Shown: positions 33,494 to 43,456, counted from the stretch's first letter. The stretch: DNA of 64,000 nt from CAYRNY01 sp964425755 (GCA_964425755.1 CAYRNY010000020.1:37356-101355); one strand, 5' to 3'. The notes: generated by a model from the letters alone, not told the origin. Made by a program: numbers and translations.

Positions 33494-34483
33494 TTAGTCA
33501 ACGTATACGTGGCTGATCAAGTCGTCGTAGGTCGGGTCCGGGCTTTCTTCAGCGTATTTCACCGCGTCGTTCACCACCTGCAGCGCCTCTTCATCGATGC
33601 GCTCGAGGTCCTGCTCGATGTTGGCGTACTGCTTCTCCTCGATCAGGTACTTGCGGAAGCGCCCGATCGGGCCGTTGGCGGTGAATTCTTCGACCTCTTC
33701 TTTGGTGCGATAGCGCTGCGGATCGCCCATGCTGTGCCCTTCCAGGCGGTAGGTCAGCGACTCGACCAGGATCGGGCCGTTCTGCTTGGCGTATTCTTTG
33801 GCCTCACCGACCGCTTCGTACACGGCCAGGACGTCCATGCCGTCGATGCGGGGGCCTTGTTTCATGCCGCTGCCGTCTTCGCTCTGGTAGGCGAGCGCCT
33901 TGCGGTGCAGCTCTTTCGCGCCGCTGGCCCGTTCGACGGCGGTCCCCATGCCGTACTGGTTGTTTTCGATCAGCCAGACGACCGGCAGGTTCCACACCGC
34001 GCTGAGGTTCAGCGCTTCGTGGAAATAGCCGATATTGGTCGCCCCGTCGCCCATAAACGCGACGACGACGCCGTCTTCTTCCATGTACTGCAGCTTGAGC
34101 GCGATCCCCGCCGCCAGCGGGAGATGCCCGCCGACGATACCGTAGCCGCCCCACATGTTGAGCTCGGGGTCCGCCAGGTGCATCGATCCGCCCTTGCCGC
34201 CGCTGATGCCGGTACGCTTGCCCAGCATCTCGGCCATGACCGCGTTCACGTCCATGCCGCGCGCCAGCGCCAGCCCGTGATCGCGATACGCCGTGATGAT
34301 ATGGTCTTCCGGGCCGAGCGCGGCAACCGCGCCCACACCGGTGGCCTCTTGCCCGATGTACAGGTGCAAGAAGCCGCCGATCAGCCCTTGCTGGTACAGC
34401 TCGGCGCAACGCTCTTCGAAGCGCCGGATCAGCACCATCTGGCGGTACCATTCCAGCAGTGTATCCTTGTTTGGTTTTGGCAT
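33494..34483 (-). CDS. pdhA: Pyruvate dehydrogenase E1 alpha subunit
   Basis: The protein has 329 residues. The ThDP motif GDGATNIG through IENNQYGM is present, as are GHLPLAAGIALKLQ and the regulatory-loop region with YRLEGHSMGDPQRYRTKEEV. It decarboxylates a 2-oxoacid, most likely pyruvate. It is the first gene of the operon; a promoter and a leader hairpin lie directly upstream. Confidence 0.9.
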   Translation of the reverse strand: MPKPNKDTLLEWYRQMVLIRRFEERCAELYQQGLIGGFLHLYIGQEATGVGAVAALGPEDHIITAYRDHGLALARGMDVNAVMAEMLGKRTGISGGKGGSMHLADPELNMWGGYGIVGGHLPLAAGIALKLQYMEEDGVVVAFMGDGATNIGYFHEALNLSAVWNLPVVWLIENNQYGMGTAVERASGAKELHRKALAYQSEDGSGMKQGPRIDGMDVLAVYEAVGEAKEYAKQNGPILVESLTYRLEGHSMGDPQRYRTKEEVEEFTANGPIGRFRKYLIEEKQYANIEQDLERIDEEALQVVNDAVKYAEESPDPTYDDLISHVYVD

Positions 34484-34503
34484 GTGTGTGTTTCCCTCTG
34501 CAT

Positions 34504-34530
34504 GAAAACAGGCGTTTGCGACAACGCCTG
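34504..34530 (-). promoter_or_regulatory. Terminator-like hairpin in pdhA leader
   Basis: On the minus strand CAGGCGTT, a 6-nt loop and AACGCCTG form an 8-bp stem followed at once by TTTTC, 20 bp before the pdhA ATG. It looks like an attenuator between promoter and gene. Confidence 0.5.
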
Positions 34531-34566
34531 GAATTCAATGATAACCTTCGCAGTGGCGATAGCCAG

Positions 34567-34596
34567 ATTGTACAAGATGTTTTCACGGATTGACAA
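34567..34596 (-). promoter_or_regulatory. Sigma70-type promoter of pdh operon
   Basis: On the minus strand TTGTCA (34596-34591) and TACAAT (34572-34567) are 18 bp apart. The predicted start lies about 80 nt before pdhA and upstream of the leader hairpin. Confidence 0.65.
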
Positions 34597-34719
34597 GCGA
34601 AGTTTCCCGCGTGAGGCCAACACCGGCTGCCCAGCACGGGGAAGGTGGAGCCGTCCTGGCTGGTCAGCAAATGCAAGCTGCATTACACTGAGATAGACAT
34701 TCCAATAGGTCTCAAACGG

Positions 34720-35955
34720 ATGGTGACGATGAGTCCACGAGCATATCCCAGACAGTACCGGATCGATGATATCCAGCCGTTGATCAAGGCGCTGGATGGC
34801 GGGTACTCGGTGTCGGTGGTGGGGCCGCCGGGCGTCGGCAAGTCGAACGTCTTGCAGTACCTCGACCAGCACCGGCAGCGCGGGCGTGACGAGAGCGATC
34901 CCTGGAGCGAGTACGCCAAGCGCCGCATACACGACGGGCCGTTGGTCGCCGTCCCGATCGATCCGAACGCGCTGCTGCCCCCGCTGCCGCTGACGTATGG
35001 CGCGGACGCGGCGCGTTCGTGGCCCGGCTTCGAGCTGTTGATTCACCGCCTCTCGATCAACGAGCACCTCAAGCCGCGCGCGATCGTGCGCGAGGGCGAG
35101 GCCGAATACGAGGAACATTACCGCAAGAAGCGCGACCGGTTCCTGAAGGTGCACACCGACCTGACCGATTTCGAGGACGCTTTGCAGGGCCACATGGGGC
35201 TGCGCTATTTCGAACGGATCATCGCGCTCGCGCTGGAGAGTTTCGCCGAGCAGGACAGCCCGCTCCGCATCGTGATCATCATCGACGAGTTCGAGCGCCT
35301 GCTGGATACCATGCCGGACTACTTCTTCATCGCGCTGCGCAGCGTCCGCGATCGATTCAAGGGGCAGGTGATGTACGTGACCTTCACGCGCGACAACCTG
35401 TTGCACCTGCTCAGCCCGGAACGCCGGCACATGCTGGAGCCGTTCATCGAGTTGTTCAACGACAACACGCTCTATCTCGGCCCCTTCACCGACGCGGACG
35501 CCTGGGACCTGATCGAAAACCTGGAAAAGCGCGACGAAGAGCGCAACGACTACGCGATCGGGCTGCTGATCCGCGCGACGGGCGGCTTCGCCGGGCTGCT
35601 GCGGGCGGGCTTCCAGCACGTCAAACACCTGGAGCGCATCCCGGAGCAGGACCCGAACCGTTACGGGCACGCCGCGACACGCCTGATCGCGGAAGAGAAC
35701 GTGCGCATCGAGTGCGAGACGCTGCTCAGCGGGTTGCGCGAGATCGAGATCGACACGCTCTACGACGTGGCGGAAGAGAAGACCGACCTGGACGGCGCGA
35801 CGCTAAAGGAGCTGGTCAAGAAGTCGCTGCTGCGTGAGAACCCGTCCGGCGGCACGCTGCGCGTCATGCCGCCTGTGCTGGCCGCCTACATCCGCACGCA
35901 TCCCACGCGACCGGCCCCGCGCCCGCGTGCGCGCCCGTTCGACATGCCGTCATAG
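34720..35955 (+). CDS. AAA-type P-loop ATPase
   Basis: The protein has 411 residues from ATG 34720; a second ATG at 34729 is equally possible. Walker A GPPGVGKS lies at 35-42 and Walker B IVIIIDEFERLL near 205. The FTRDNLLHLL and LYLGPFTDADAWDLIE segments resemble sensor regions of STAND/ORC-like ATPases. A C-terminal helical part (ETLLSGLREIEIDTLYDVAEEK, then LKELVKKSLLR) looks like a winged helix. No partner gene is nearby. It may act in DNA handling or signalling; the function is not known. A perfect hairpin ends the gene. Confidence 0.75.
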   Translation: MVTMSPRAYPRQYRIDDIQPLIKALDGGYSVSVVGPPGVGKSNVLQYLDQHRQRGRDESDPWSEYAKRRIHDGPLVAVPIDPNALLPPLPLTYGADAARSWPGFELLIHRLSINEHLKPRAIVREGEAEYEEHYRKKRDRFLKVHTDLTDFEDALQGHMGLRYFERIIALALESFAEQDSPLRIVIIIDEFERLLDTMPDYFFIALRSVRDRFKGQVMYVTFTRDNLLHLLSPERRHMLEPFIELFNDNTLYLGPFTDADAWDLIENLEKRDEERNDYAIGLLIRATGGFAGLLRAGFQHVKHLERIPEQDPNRYGHAATRLIAEENVRIECETLLSGLREIEIDTLYDVAEEKTDLDGATLKELVKKSLLRENPSGGTLRVMPPVLAAYIRTHPTRPAPRPRARPFDMPS

Positions 35956-35983
35956 CAACCCGGCAGCGACGCTGCAACCACGC

Positions 35984-36011
35984 GCGGACGATCCGGGAAC
36001 GGATCGTCCGC
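35984..36011. terminator. Bidirectional hairpin between ATPase and SPFH genes
   Basis: GCGGACGATCC and GGATCGTCCGC form a perfect 11-bp stem with a 6-nt loop between convergent genes. TGTTTT follows a few bases later on the plus strand. Confidence 0.7.
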
Positions 36012-36077
36012 TGTGCTGTTTTGGGGATACGCTGCTCAGTCGCCGGATGCTGCCGCGTGGTCCCGGCAGTGCGTCGC

Positions 36078-37382
36078 TCAGGTGTCATCGGCGTGACCGC
36101 GCCGCCTGTCTTTTTCCTCGCTGCGCCGGTCCATCGGGTCCTCGGACGTGCGATCCGCTGCCCGGTCGGGGTCGGCACGCGCGCGGCGGCGCTCCAGCCG
36201 CTCCGCGTTTTCCGCGCTGCGCTGGGCACCAAACCGCGTAGGTTCGTCGGCAGCAGCACGCTTCACCCCGCCGCCTGCCGCGCCGGAGGGGGACGCGTCG
36301 TCGGTTGGCGTATGCTGTGGCGCGGTCGCGTGGTCCGGATCGCCTGCTGCATCGGGAGCCGGGTCGCGCCGCCGCACCTGCGCCGGATCGTAGCGGTAGG
36401 GTTGTTCAGGCGGGCCGTCGCGCTCAGGACCGGCACCCGGTTGCCGGGCCTCGCCCCAGCGACGCGGGTCAGACCCGGCGGCATAGGACGGCAGGCCGTA
36501 GACGATCACATGCGCCGGGCGGTCCTCGAACGGGAACAGGCCCCAGGCCCGCAGCGGTCCGAGCGCGCGCAGCACAATCTGCTCGATGTCTTCAGGGTGA
36601 TGCAGCAGGTCAAGCTGCGCTTCGTAAGGCCGCCGCTGGAACGTCTCGCGGATCGCGTTGTGGATGGCGCGCCGCAGCATGTACGCGAAGGGGTCGATCT
36701 GCGTGAGCTTGCGCAATTCGACGTAATTATGGGGCAGCGCGCTGGCCGGATCAAATTGCATCACGACGCTGATCTCCAGGTCGACGCGCTGGTTGGCGGC
36801 GGGCAGCACGTCCTGGATCACCGCGACCGCCTGCACGCGCGTGAACGTGACATAACGCCGCAGCCGCACGTTCAGGTGCCACTCCACGCGCTGCGGCCCG
36901 CCGCCCAGAAACTGGTATGGCTGGCCGTGCCGGTCTTCCACGACCCAGTATTCCCCCGCCGGGATCGTGACGCGCCAGGCGCTCGTCACCGGGGCGAGGA
37001 AGTTCCACAGCATGGCGAGAATGCCGGCCAGCAGGAGCACCGGCCCCAGCCCGGTGACACACTGCGTGCCGCCCAGCACGGGCCGGGCGACCATCAGCCC
37101 CGCGCCAACCGCGATCAGCGGCATGCCGAGCAGCAGCCCCTGGATGATCTTCAAACCCCACCAGAGCATGCTGCTGGTCTGCGCCCCGCGCTGCAGGCCC
37201 AGGTAGCGCCCGACGGCGCGCCAGATGCGCTCGAAGATGTTACGCGGCGGGGGCAGCGGCGGGCGGCGTCCCATGATCGGCACGGTGTAGCCCCGGCCCG
37301 GTGCCGCGCCGGGACGGTACGGTTCCTCTGGCGGCCCGGTGAAGGGTGGCGTACGCTTGGATGGCGGTGGGTAGCTGTCCAT
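36078..37382 (-). CDS. SPFH/Band 7 domain membrane protein
   Basis: The protein has 434 residues. A Pro-rich cytoplasmic N-terminus (1-48) precedes two membrane helices (about 73-98 and 111-131). A Band 7 core (about 133-310) contains IPAGEYWVVEDRHG, AANQRVDLEISVVMQF and the RAIHNAIRETF helix. The tail (320-434) is hydrophilic and very rich in Arg, Asp and Pro. Such stomatin-like proteins form membrane microdomains and scaffold others. No NfeD or protease partner lies beside it. Confidence 0.75.
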   Translation of the reverse strand: MDSYPPPSKRTPPFTGPPEEPYRPGAAPGRGYTVPIMGRRPPLPPPRNIFERIWRAVGRYLGLQRGAQTSSMLWWGLKIIQGLLLGMPLIAVGAGLMVARPVLGGTQCVTGLGPVLLLAGILAMLWNFLAPVTSAWRVTIPAGEYWVVEDRHGQPYQFLGGGPQRVEWHLNVRLRRYVTFTRVQAVAVIQDVLPAANQRVDLEISVVMQFDPASALPHNYVELRKLTQIDPFAYMLRRAIHNAIRETFQRRPYEAQLDLLHHPEDIEQIVLRALGPLRAWGLFPFEDRPAHVIVYGLPSYAAGSDPRRWGEARQPGAGPERDGPPEQPYRYDPAQVRRRDPAPDAAGDPDHATAPQHTPTDDASPSGAAGGGVKRAAADEPTRFGAQRSAENAERLERRRARADPDRAADRTSEDPMDRRSEEKDRRRGHADDT

Positions 37383-37531
37383 GTTCGGTTACTGTTTCGG
37401 CATGCTGGACCGGACACGCGGCGCGACCGGCATGTGCTCTTGCGCCGATCCCCGCGCGTTGTTACCAGTATACACCAGCAGCACTAAGCGCGCGCCTGCT
37501 GCGCCCGCATCCCAGGCAGCACCGCGCGTGC

Positions 37532-37537
37532 TATAAT
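37532..37537 (+). promoter_or_regulatory. -10 element before large membrane protein gene
   Basis: TATAAT in the context GTGCTATAATC lies 31 bp before the ATG at 37569. The same GTGCTATAATC word precedes tadA. No good -35 is visible. Confidence 0.5.
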
Positions 37538-37568
37538 CGCCGCCGGGATGTGCTGCAAAGGAGTGCTG

Positions 37569-39824
37569 ATGTTCATCCGTGCGACGATCCGGCGCTGGCT
37601 GCCGGTGGTCCTGTTTTTTGCGCTGCTGGCGGGCGTGGCGCTGGCCCCGCTGTCGCTGCGTATGGGTTCTGAGGTCCCCGGCCCGCCGCCGGAGCGCAGC
37701 GACCAGGGGCTGGATTACTATCACTTCCACTGGAACCTGTGGTGGCTGCGCCACGCCGTTAGCGAAGGGCGCGACATCTGGACCACCGACAAGGTGCTGG
37801 CGCCGTTCACGCATAACCTGACCTACCATTCGCTGACGGCCTCGATGCTGCCGCTTTACGCCGCGTTGGAGCCGCTCGCAGGGCATCTGCGTGCGGCCAA
37901 CGCGATCATCTGGATCAGCCTGTCACTGACCGGCCTGCTGATGTACGCGTTCCTGCGCCGGAACGGGACCAGCCGCCCGGTGGCGCTGCTGGGCGGGGTG
38001 GCGCTGGCCTGTTCGCCCTACATGCTGGACCACGCAGGCAGCGGGCACCTGAACCTGATCACGGTCTGGTGGCTGCCGCTGGTGTTGCTCGCCTGGGAGC
38101 AGGCCGACCGCACGCGCCGCGTTACCTGGGCCGCGCTGACCGGGCTGGTGCTGTGGGGAATGTGGTTCACCGACACGCTGATCGTGCTGTGGGGCGGGCT
38201 GCTACTGGGGCCGTATGCGCTCTACGCGCTGCTGAAAGCGCCGGACCGCGCCGCGCGGCTGCGGCTGGTCGCGCTCGGTGCCCTGGCGCTGATGATCGCG
38301 GTTGGGCTGGCATACGCGCTTGGCCCGCTGCGCCAGACGCTCGCCTTCGATACCGGTGAGCTACCCCCGGCGCGGCTGCTCACGCTGCGCCATTACTCGC
38401 TGGACCTCGACGCTCTCGTGCTGCCCCGGCCAGGCCGCGAGCAGCTACTGGGCCGGGAAGGGGATGAGACGCTCGGCTTGCTGCTGGTCGCGTTGGCGGT
38501 TGCGGCGCTGTTCGTGCGCCAGCGCGACCGGGACCGTACAGCGGCACATTATCGCTGGTTCTGGTTGTGGGCGGCGCTGCCCGCGCTGGTGCTGGCGCTC
38601 GGCCCGGACGAGACGATCGCGGGCGTGCGCGTGGTGCTGCCGTTCCGCGTGATACACGAGTTATTCGACGGGCAGATGCGCACCCCGATCCGCTTTCTGC
38701 CGCCCGCCACATTCGGCCTGGTGACGTTCCTCGCGCAGACCTACGATCCCTGGGTGCGCCGGCTGCGCCCGGCGGCGCTGCGGCGCGGGCTGGTGGTAGG
38801 GCTGCTGCTGGTGCTGGTGTGGGATTACGGCGTGTTGCAGCCGGTCCCCACGATCCCCGCGCTGGAGCCGTACCCCTTTCACCAGATGATGCGTGCGGAA
38901 GACTACGGCGAGGCTTACGATTACGTGGTGCTGGACGTCCCGGCGGGGCCGTTCACCGGCTGGCGCGAGGTCGGCGCGCACCCTGAGGCGATGGTCTACG
39001 GCATCACGCACGAAAAGCGGCAGGTCAGCGGGCTGCTCTCGCGCATCCCGATCGACCAGCACGTGTTTTACGAGACCGACCCGCTGCTGGGTTGGCTGAC
39101 GGAGTCGATCGCGTTGGATGCCGGGCGCGCGGCGTCCCAACTGGCGCAATACGTCGACGAATGGCCGGTCGGCTACGTGGTGGTGCACCTGGACTGGCTG
39201 GAGCCGGGCCGCGCCCAAGAGGTGCTGGAATTCATGAACGTGCAGGAGTCGCTGTGTTACGTGACTGCCGAGCGCGACGCCGTGCTCTACCGCGCGACCA
39301 GTCACCCAAAGGGCTGCCCGCCGCCGCTGCCGCCGCAACTCGAACCGGGGACTTACGCGATCCGTTTTGGCGAAGCGGGGGATGGCGTCACGCTGCAAGA
39401 CGCCGGGTACATCGGGCAGGGCTGGTATCCGCCGGAGCGCATCGGCGGGGAAGTCGCGCGGTGGGCTGGCGGGCGCACCGAGGCGCTGCTGCACCTGGCG
39501 CTGCCCGTTGATGGCGCAGACTACCGGCTGACGCTGCGCGCGGTCGCGTTTGCCGAGCCGCGCACGGTCGATGTGGTGGCGGGGCGCGCGGTCGATGGCG
39601 AGGCGGTGACCGCGTCGCTGGGGACGTTCACCGCGCAGCCGGGCGGCTGGCACGACTACACGCTAACGATCCCGGCGGACTTTCTGGCGGCGGTGGATGG
39701 GCGCTTTACGCTCTCGCTGGCCGCCGACGGCATGATCGCGGCGGCGGACCTGGGCCGGTCCGAGGACGCGCGCCCGCTGACGCTGGCCTACGATGAAGCG
39801 CGGTTTGAGCGGACGGAGAAGTGA
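37569..39824 (+). CDS. Large polytopic membrane protein (GT-C/YfhO-like)
   Basis: The protein has 751 residues, starting after AAAGGAG. The first 430 residues hold about ten membrane helices. An early acidic loop (GLDYYHFHWNLWWLRHAV) and a NLTYHSLTASMLPLYAALEP segment resemble GT-C glycosyltransferases that use polyprenyl-phosphate sugars. Residues about 430-750 form an extracytoplasmic beta-rich domain. A second protein of similar plan lies at 61353-63584. Transfer of sugars to envelope glycans is inferred from the architecture only. Confidence 0.65.
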   Translation: MFIRATIRRWLPVVLFFALLAGVALAPLSLRMGSEVPGPPPERSDQGLDYYHFHWNLWWLRHAVSEGRDIWTTDKVLAPFTHNLTYHSLTASMLPLYAALEPLAGHLRAANAIIWISLSLTGLLMYAFLRRNGTSRPVALLGGVALACSPYMLDHAGSGHLNLITVWWLPLVLLAWEQADRTRRVTWAALTGLVLWGMWFTDTLIVLWGGLLLGPYALYALLKAPDRAARLRLVALGALALMIAVGLAYALGPLRQTLAFDTGELPPARLLTLRHYSLDLDALVLPRPGREQLLGREGDETLGLLLVALAVAALFVRQRDRDRTAAHYRWFWLWAALPALVLALGPDETIAGVRVVLPFRVIHELFDGQMRTPIRFLPPATFGLVTFLAQTYDPWVRRLRPAALRRGLVVGLLLVLVWDYGVLQPVPTIPALEPYPFHQMMRAEDYGEAYDYVVLDVPAGPFTGWREVGAHPEAMVYGITHEKRQVSGLLSRIPIDQHVFYETDPLLGWLTESIALDAGRAASQLAQYVDEWPVGYVVVHLDWLEPGRAQEVLEFMNVQESLCYVTAERDAVLYRATSHPKGCPPPLPPQLEPGTYAIRFGEAGDGVTLQDAGYIGQGWYPPERIGGEVARWAGGRTEALLHLALPVDGADYRLTLRAVAFAEPRTVDVVAGRAVDGEAVTASLGTFTAQPGGWHDYTLTIPADFLAAVDGRFTLSLAADGMIAAADLGRSEDARPLTLAYDEARFERTEK

Positions 39825-39889
39825 GTCACCCGCCCCGCCGGGGTCCGGCAGGGCGGGGAATGGTGACGGCGGCGGGCATTTGCCAGCCG

Positions 39890-40996
39890 CTAGATCACAA
39901 ACTCGCCGTCTTTGTAGAACAGCTCGCCGTCGACGATGATCTCGCCGCCGTCGCGCATGTCGCAGATCATGTCCCAGTGGACCAGCGATTCGTTGACGCT
40001 GCCGGTCTCGGCGTAACCCTGGCCGACCGCCATGTGCACCGTGCCGCCGATCTTCTCGTCGAACAGGATCGAGCCGGTGAACTGCTGGATGTCGCGGTTG
40101 GTGCCGATCGCGAATTCGCCCAGCCGCCGCGCGCCGGGGTCGGTGTCCAGCACGGAGAGCAGGTACGCCTCGTTTGACTCGGCTCTGGCATCGACCACCA
40201 GCCCATCGCGAAATTCAAGCGAGACGCCTTTCACCTCGTTGCCCTGGTAGTACGCGGGATAGGTGAAGCGCACCCAGCCGTTGACGCTGTCTTCTACCGG
40301 GCCGGTGAAGATCTCGCCGTCGGGGAAGTTCTCCTTGCCGCCCGCGTTCTTGAACGTGCGGCCCTTGATCGACAGTTCCAGGTCGATGTTGTCGCCCTTG
40401 ACCTGGATGTGCTCCTTGCCCTGCAGCCACGCGATCAGGCGTTCGTGCGCCGCGTAGACCGCTTCCCACGCCGCGATCGGGTCGTCGAGGTGCGCTTTGC
40501 ACGCCCCGTAGAGGAAGTCCTCGTACTGCCGCAGCGACATGCCGGCGTTTTGCGCGTAGCCGAAGGTCGGGAACTGCGTGGTGCAGCGCCGGAGTTCTTT
40601 GGCCGCCTCGCGCCGCATCTGGATTTTGATCAGTTCGTTACGCGCATTGGCGCGCGCCTTCTGCTGCTCCAGCGGGTACGCCGTGCGGTCGTTGATGTTC
40701 TCGTCCGCTTCGATGCGGATGATCACCGGCGCGGTCTCGTACATCAGCTTCAGCATCGGGTTGATGTCCGAAAGCTGGCCGAGATCGGCGGTGGCTTCCA
40801 GCGCGATCGGGTCTTCCTGGCTCATGTGCATGTAGACCACCGGCAGCCCGCCCGCTTTCAGCGCTTCCTCGTAGAGCGCCTGGCACAGCGGTTCGGCGGC
40901 GGGGCTGGTGCTGCGGATCAGGACGCGCTCGCCGGGTTTCACCGCGGTCGAGTAGTGGATCAGCACGTGCGCCATCTTCTGGATACGCGAATCCAT
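39890..40996 (-). CDS. M29-family aminopeptidase
   Basis: The protein has 368 residues from ATG 40996 (DSRIQKMAHVLIHYSTAVKPGERVLI), the usual N-terminus of thermophilic aminopeptidases such as AmpS and aminopeptidase T. The catalytic domain contains NFPDGEIFTGPVEDSVNGWVRF, VSLEFRDGLVVDARA, ARRLGEFAIGTN and the closing VNESLVHWDMICDMR, which carries Glu/His metal ligands for a co-catalytic Zn or Co pair. It removes N-terminal residues from peptides in the cytoplasm. The frame continues to 41131, but that extension looks non-coding. Confidence 0.9.
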   Translation of the reverse strand: MDSRIQKMAHVLIHYSTAVKPGERVLIRSTSPAAEPLCQALYEEALKAGGLPVVYMHMSQEDPIALEATADLGQLSDINPMLKLMYETAPVIIRIEADENINDRTAYPLEQQKARANARNELIKIQMRREAAKELRRCTTQFPTFGYAQNAGMSLRQYEDFLYGACKAHLDDPIAAWEAVYAAHERLIAWLQGKEHIQVKGDNIDLELSIKGRTFKNAGGKENFPDGEIFTGPVEDSVNGWVRFTYPAYYQGNEVKGVSLEFRDGLVVDARAESNEAYLLSVLDTDPGARRLGEFAIGTNRDIQQFTGSILFDEKIGGTVHMAVGQGYAETGSVNESLVHWDMICDMRDGGEIIVDGELFYKDGEFVI

Positions 40997-41219
40997 GTGA
41001 GAGGTAACCTTTCGGAATTGGGCGGGACGGTGTGCCCCGCGTGGTAAAGAATGTTCACTCACCGCCGAGTATAACGCAACTTGCGCGCCGGGTCCCTTGC
41101 GCCGGTGGGACCAGCAGGACAAACGCGGCAAATCGTGTGCTGCGCTCGTACGTGGGGGCGTGTCCGATCCGCCTTCGCCACCGGTTCAAAACCGGCGGTT
41201 ACGGCGGGGAAAGCCTGCT

Positions 41220-41249
41220 ATAGGGGCGAACTATTGCGCCCGCCCCTAT
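41220..41249 (-). terminator. Hairpin downstream of glsB-like gene
   Basis: ATAGGGGCG and CGCCCCTAT form a 9-bp stem with a 12-nt loop, 35 bp past the minus-strand stop at 41284. It probably stops that transcript before the aminopeptidase gene. Confidence 0.5.
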
Positions 41250-41283
41250 GCAACCCTGTTCGAACGGTATTTGAGAGGATACG

Positions 41284-41553
41284 CTAGACTTTGGCGGTTC
41301 CGCGAACTGTTTTGAGGATGAACAGCAGCAGGACAGCCCCGATAAAGGCGACCACCAGGCTGCCGATATTGAGGCCGCTAACTTCGCCGCCAATGTCGAG
41401 CAGGTTGAGCACGAAGCCGCCCAGGAAACCGCCGATGATACCGACGACGATATCTTCGACAAGCGACTGGCTGCTGCTCGTGCTCATCACTTTGCTGGCA
41501 AGCCAGCCCGCAATGGCACCAATAATGATCCAGACGATGATATTGCCGAGCAT
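41284..41553 (-). CDS. GlsB/YeaQ/YmgE-family small membrane protein
   Basis: The protein has 89 residues with three hydrophobic helices and the Gly-rich pattern of this family: IIIGAIAGWLASKVM, then EDIVVGIIGGFLGGFVLNLL, then VVAFIGAVLLLFIL. These transglycosylase-associated proteins are often induced by stress; the mechanism is unknown. A GGAAAGAG site precedes the ATG. Confidence 0.9.
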   Translation of the reverse strand: MLGNIIVWIIIGAIAGWLASKVMSTSSSQSLVEDIVVGIIGGFLGGFVLNLLDIGGEVSGLNIGSLVVAFIGAVLLLFILKTVRGTAKV

Positions 41554-41806
41554 TTTTCTCTTTCCTATCTCGCGCCCCGGCGCGGTTAACTAAACTGTCT
41601 ATGCGAGGCGTTCGGGTATGATTAATTGTAGACCGAATACAGCGGGGCACAATTCGCGGGGGTAATAGGGGAAGTAGCTACCAGGTTTGCATCGCGAGCG
41701 ATCCCCTGCGTGGTGCAACACGGCGTTGCATATATTGGCGTGCCGGGCCGTTACGGAACACAGCAGGCCCGCCCCGATCGCACACCGGAGTTGTCGTGCC
41801 AGGCGC

Positions 41807-43222
41807 TCAGTCGTTTTGCTGGATCGTGCCCACGCCTGAGCGGTCCTGATCTTTCCCTGTCCGGTCGCCTGGCGCGGTGCGGCGCGCGCTCAGTTCCGCG
41901 TCAATGATCGCGATCATCTCGTCCACGCCGTCGATCGCACGCGGCGCTTCCTGCAGGAACGTCAGCCCGTTACGCACCGTTTCGAGCACGCCGGAACCGG
42001 GGTTCTGCCCGATCACGGTTTTAATCTGCGCGATCGCGCCGTCCAGGTCGCCGAGTACCAGCTTGGCCTGCGCGTAATCGCAGCGTGTCCACACGTCGCG
42101 CGGGTCGTCGTCCAGCGTCAGTTCGGCCATCTCCAGCACCATCTGGAAGAAGTGATCGGCGCGCTCGTCGTGGCCTTGGTGTTTGTGCAGCGCGGCAAGG
42201 TTGATGATCGGGTACGACGAATCCGGCGTGACCTCGTGCGCCTGCTCGTACGCTTCGAGCGCGTCCTGGTAGCGCCCCTGGCGGCGGTAAAGCCCGCCCA
42301 GCGTGCCGTAATACGACTGCCCGTCAGCATCGGTGAGCGAGTAGTCCATTTGCAGCGCCTGCAGGAGCTTGTCTTCCGCCTGCGCCCATAGCCGGTTGCG
42401 TTCCGCGATGCGCTCGGGCTCGGTGATCTTGTCCCCTTTGCGGCGCAGCGCCAGCCCATAAGCCGCGATCGCAGGCGCGAAATCAGGCTCGACGGTGAGC
42501 GCGCGTTCCAGGTGTTTCAGCGCCTGGTCGATCTCCTGCCGCGAGGTGTGCAGGTAGCCGAGCAGGTAGTTGCTGGCGTGGTCGTTGGGATCGATCGCCA
42601 GCGCGCTTTGCAGCGTCTTGAGCGCGGTTTCGATGTTGTGCGCGCGGACCTGCTGCTCGGCGAGCAGTTGCAGCGACAGCACGCGGAAGCGGTCGCGGGC
42701 GTTGTTCTGGATCGTCTCAAAGCGTTCCTGGTTCGCCGCGACGGACTCGCTGAGTTCGTGCTGCAGGTCCTGGGCCAGCGCGCGCTGAGCCTCGCGCAGT
42801 TCGTGCTCCAGCTCGTCGATCCGCGCCTGGCGATTTTCCAGCCCCTGCTGCGCCTGTTCGACGAAGCGGTTTGAGGACGCGATCGCTTCGTGCAGCCGCT
42901 CCTGGGACTCCTGGATTTGCTGTTGAATGCTGTTGCGGAACATCCAGCCGCCGACGACGATCAACACGCCGACGACGACCGACGCGCCTTCGAGCCAGCT
43001 CAGTATGGTATCCGCGAACTGCGCCGCGTCGTTGGCCCGTTCGAGGATGAACTCGACATCTTCCTTCTGCACGCCGTCGTCCACCTCGATCCGCACGTGG
43101 CGAGCGTTATAGTACGTGTAAATGATCGAGGTCGTCGCCAGCGCGATCGCGACCAGGATGAAGAACGTCTGCACGCTCTCCACCAGCAAGAAGCGCTTGA
43201 TAGCCCGTAGCAATTTCCACAC
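41807..43222 (-). CDS. TPR protein with two membrane helices and coiled coil
   Basis: The protein has 471 residues with a GTG start at 43222, 6 nt after GAGG. Membrane helices lie at about 15-40 and 80-100. A Gln/Glu-rich coiled coil (about 100-185) leads into tetratricopeptide repeats (about 205-430), for example HNIETALKTLQSALAIDPNDHASNYLLGYLHTS and YQDALEAYEQAHEVTPDSSY. It likely scaffolds protein assemblies at the membrane. No partner is evident from the context. Confidence 0.75.
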   Translation of the reverse strand: MWKLLRAIKRFLLVESVQTFFILVAIALATTSIIYTYYNARHVRIEVDDGVQKEDVEFILERANDAAQFADTILSWLEGASVVVGVLIVVGGWMFRNSIQQQIQESQERLHEAIASSNRFVEQAQQGLENRQARIDELEHELREAQRALAQDLQHELSESVAANQERFETIQNNARDRFRVLSLQLLAEQQVRAHNIETALKTLQSALAIDPNDHASNYLLGYLHTSRQEIDQALKHLERALTVEPDFAPAIAAYGLALRRKGDKITEPERIAERNRLWAQAEDKLLQALQMDYSLTDADGQSYYGTLGGLYRRQGRYQDALEAYEQAHEVTPDSSYPIINLAALHKHQGHDERADHFFQMVLEMAELTLDDDPRDVWTRCDYAQAKLVLGDLDGAIAQIKTVIGQNPGSGVLETVRNGLTFLQEAPRAIDGVDEMIAIIDAELSARRTAPGDRTGKDQDRSGVGTIQQND

Positions 43223-43382
43223 GCCGCACCTCGTCTTTGCCTCAACAACGGTCCGATGCATTGCCCCAAGCATACGCGAACCCTGCGTGCTTGTAAAATC
43301 AACCGGGCGCGGGGGGATGTGATCCTTATGGGGGCTGTGTGCGGAAAAAACAAAACCCCCGACCGGTGCGGCGGGGGGATCA

Positions 43383-43456
<74 letters not shown>

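Noticed and set aside
31122..34696. Long plus-strand frames (633 and 721 residues) opposite pdhABC
   Set aside because: They are antisense to three clearly identified enzymes and have low-complexity composition.
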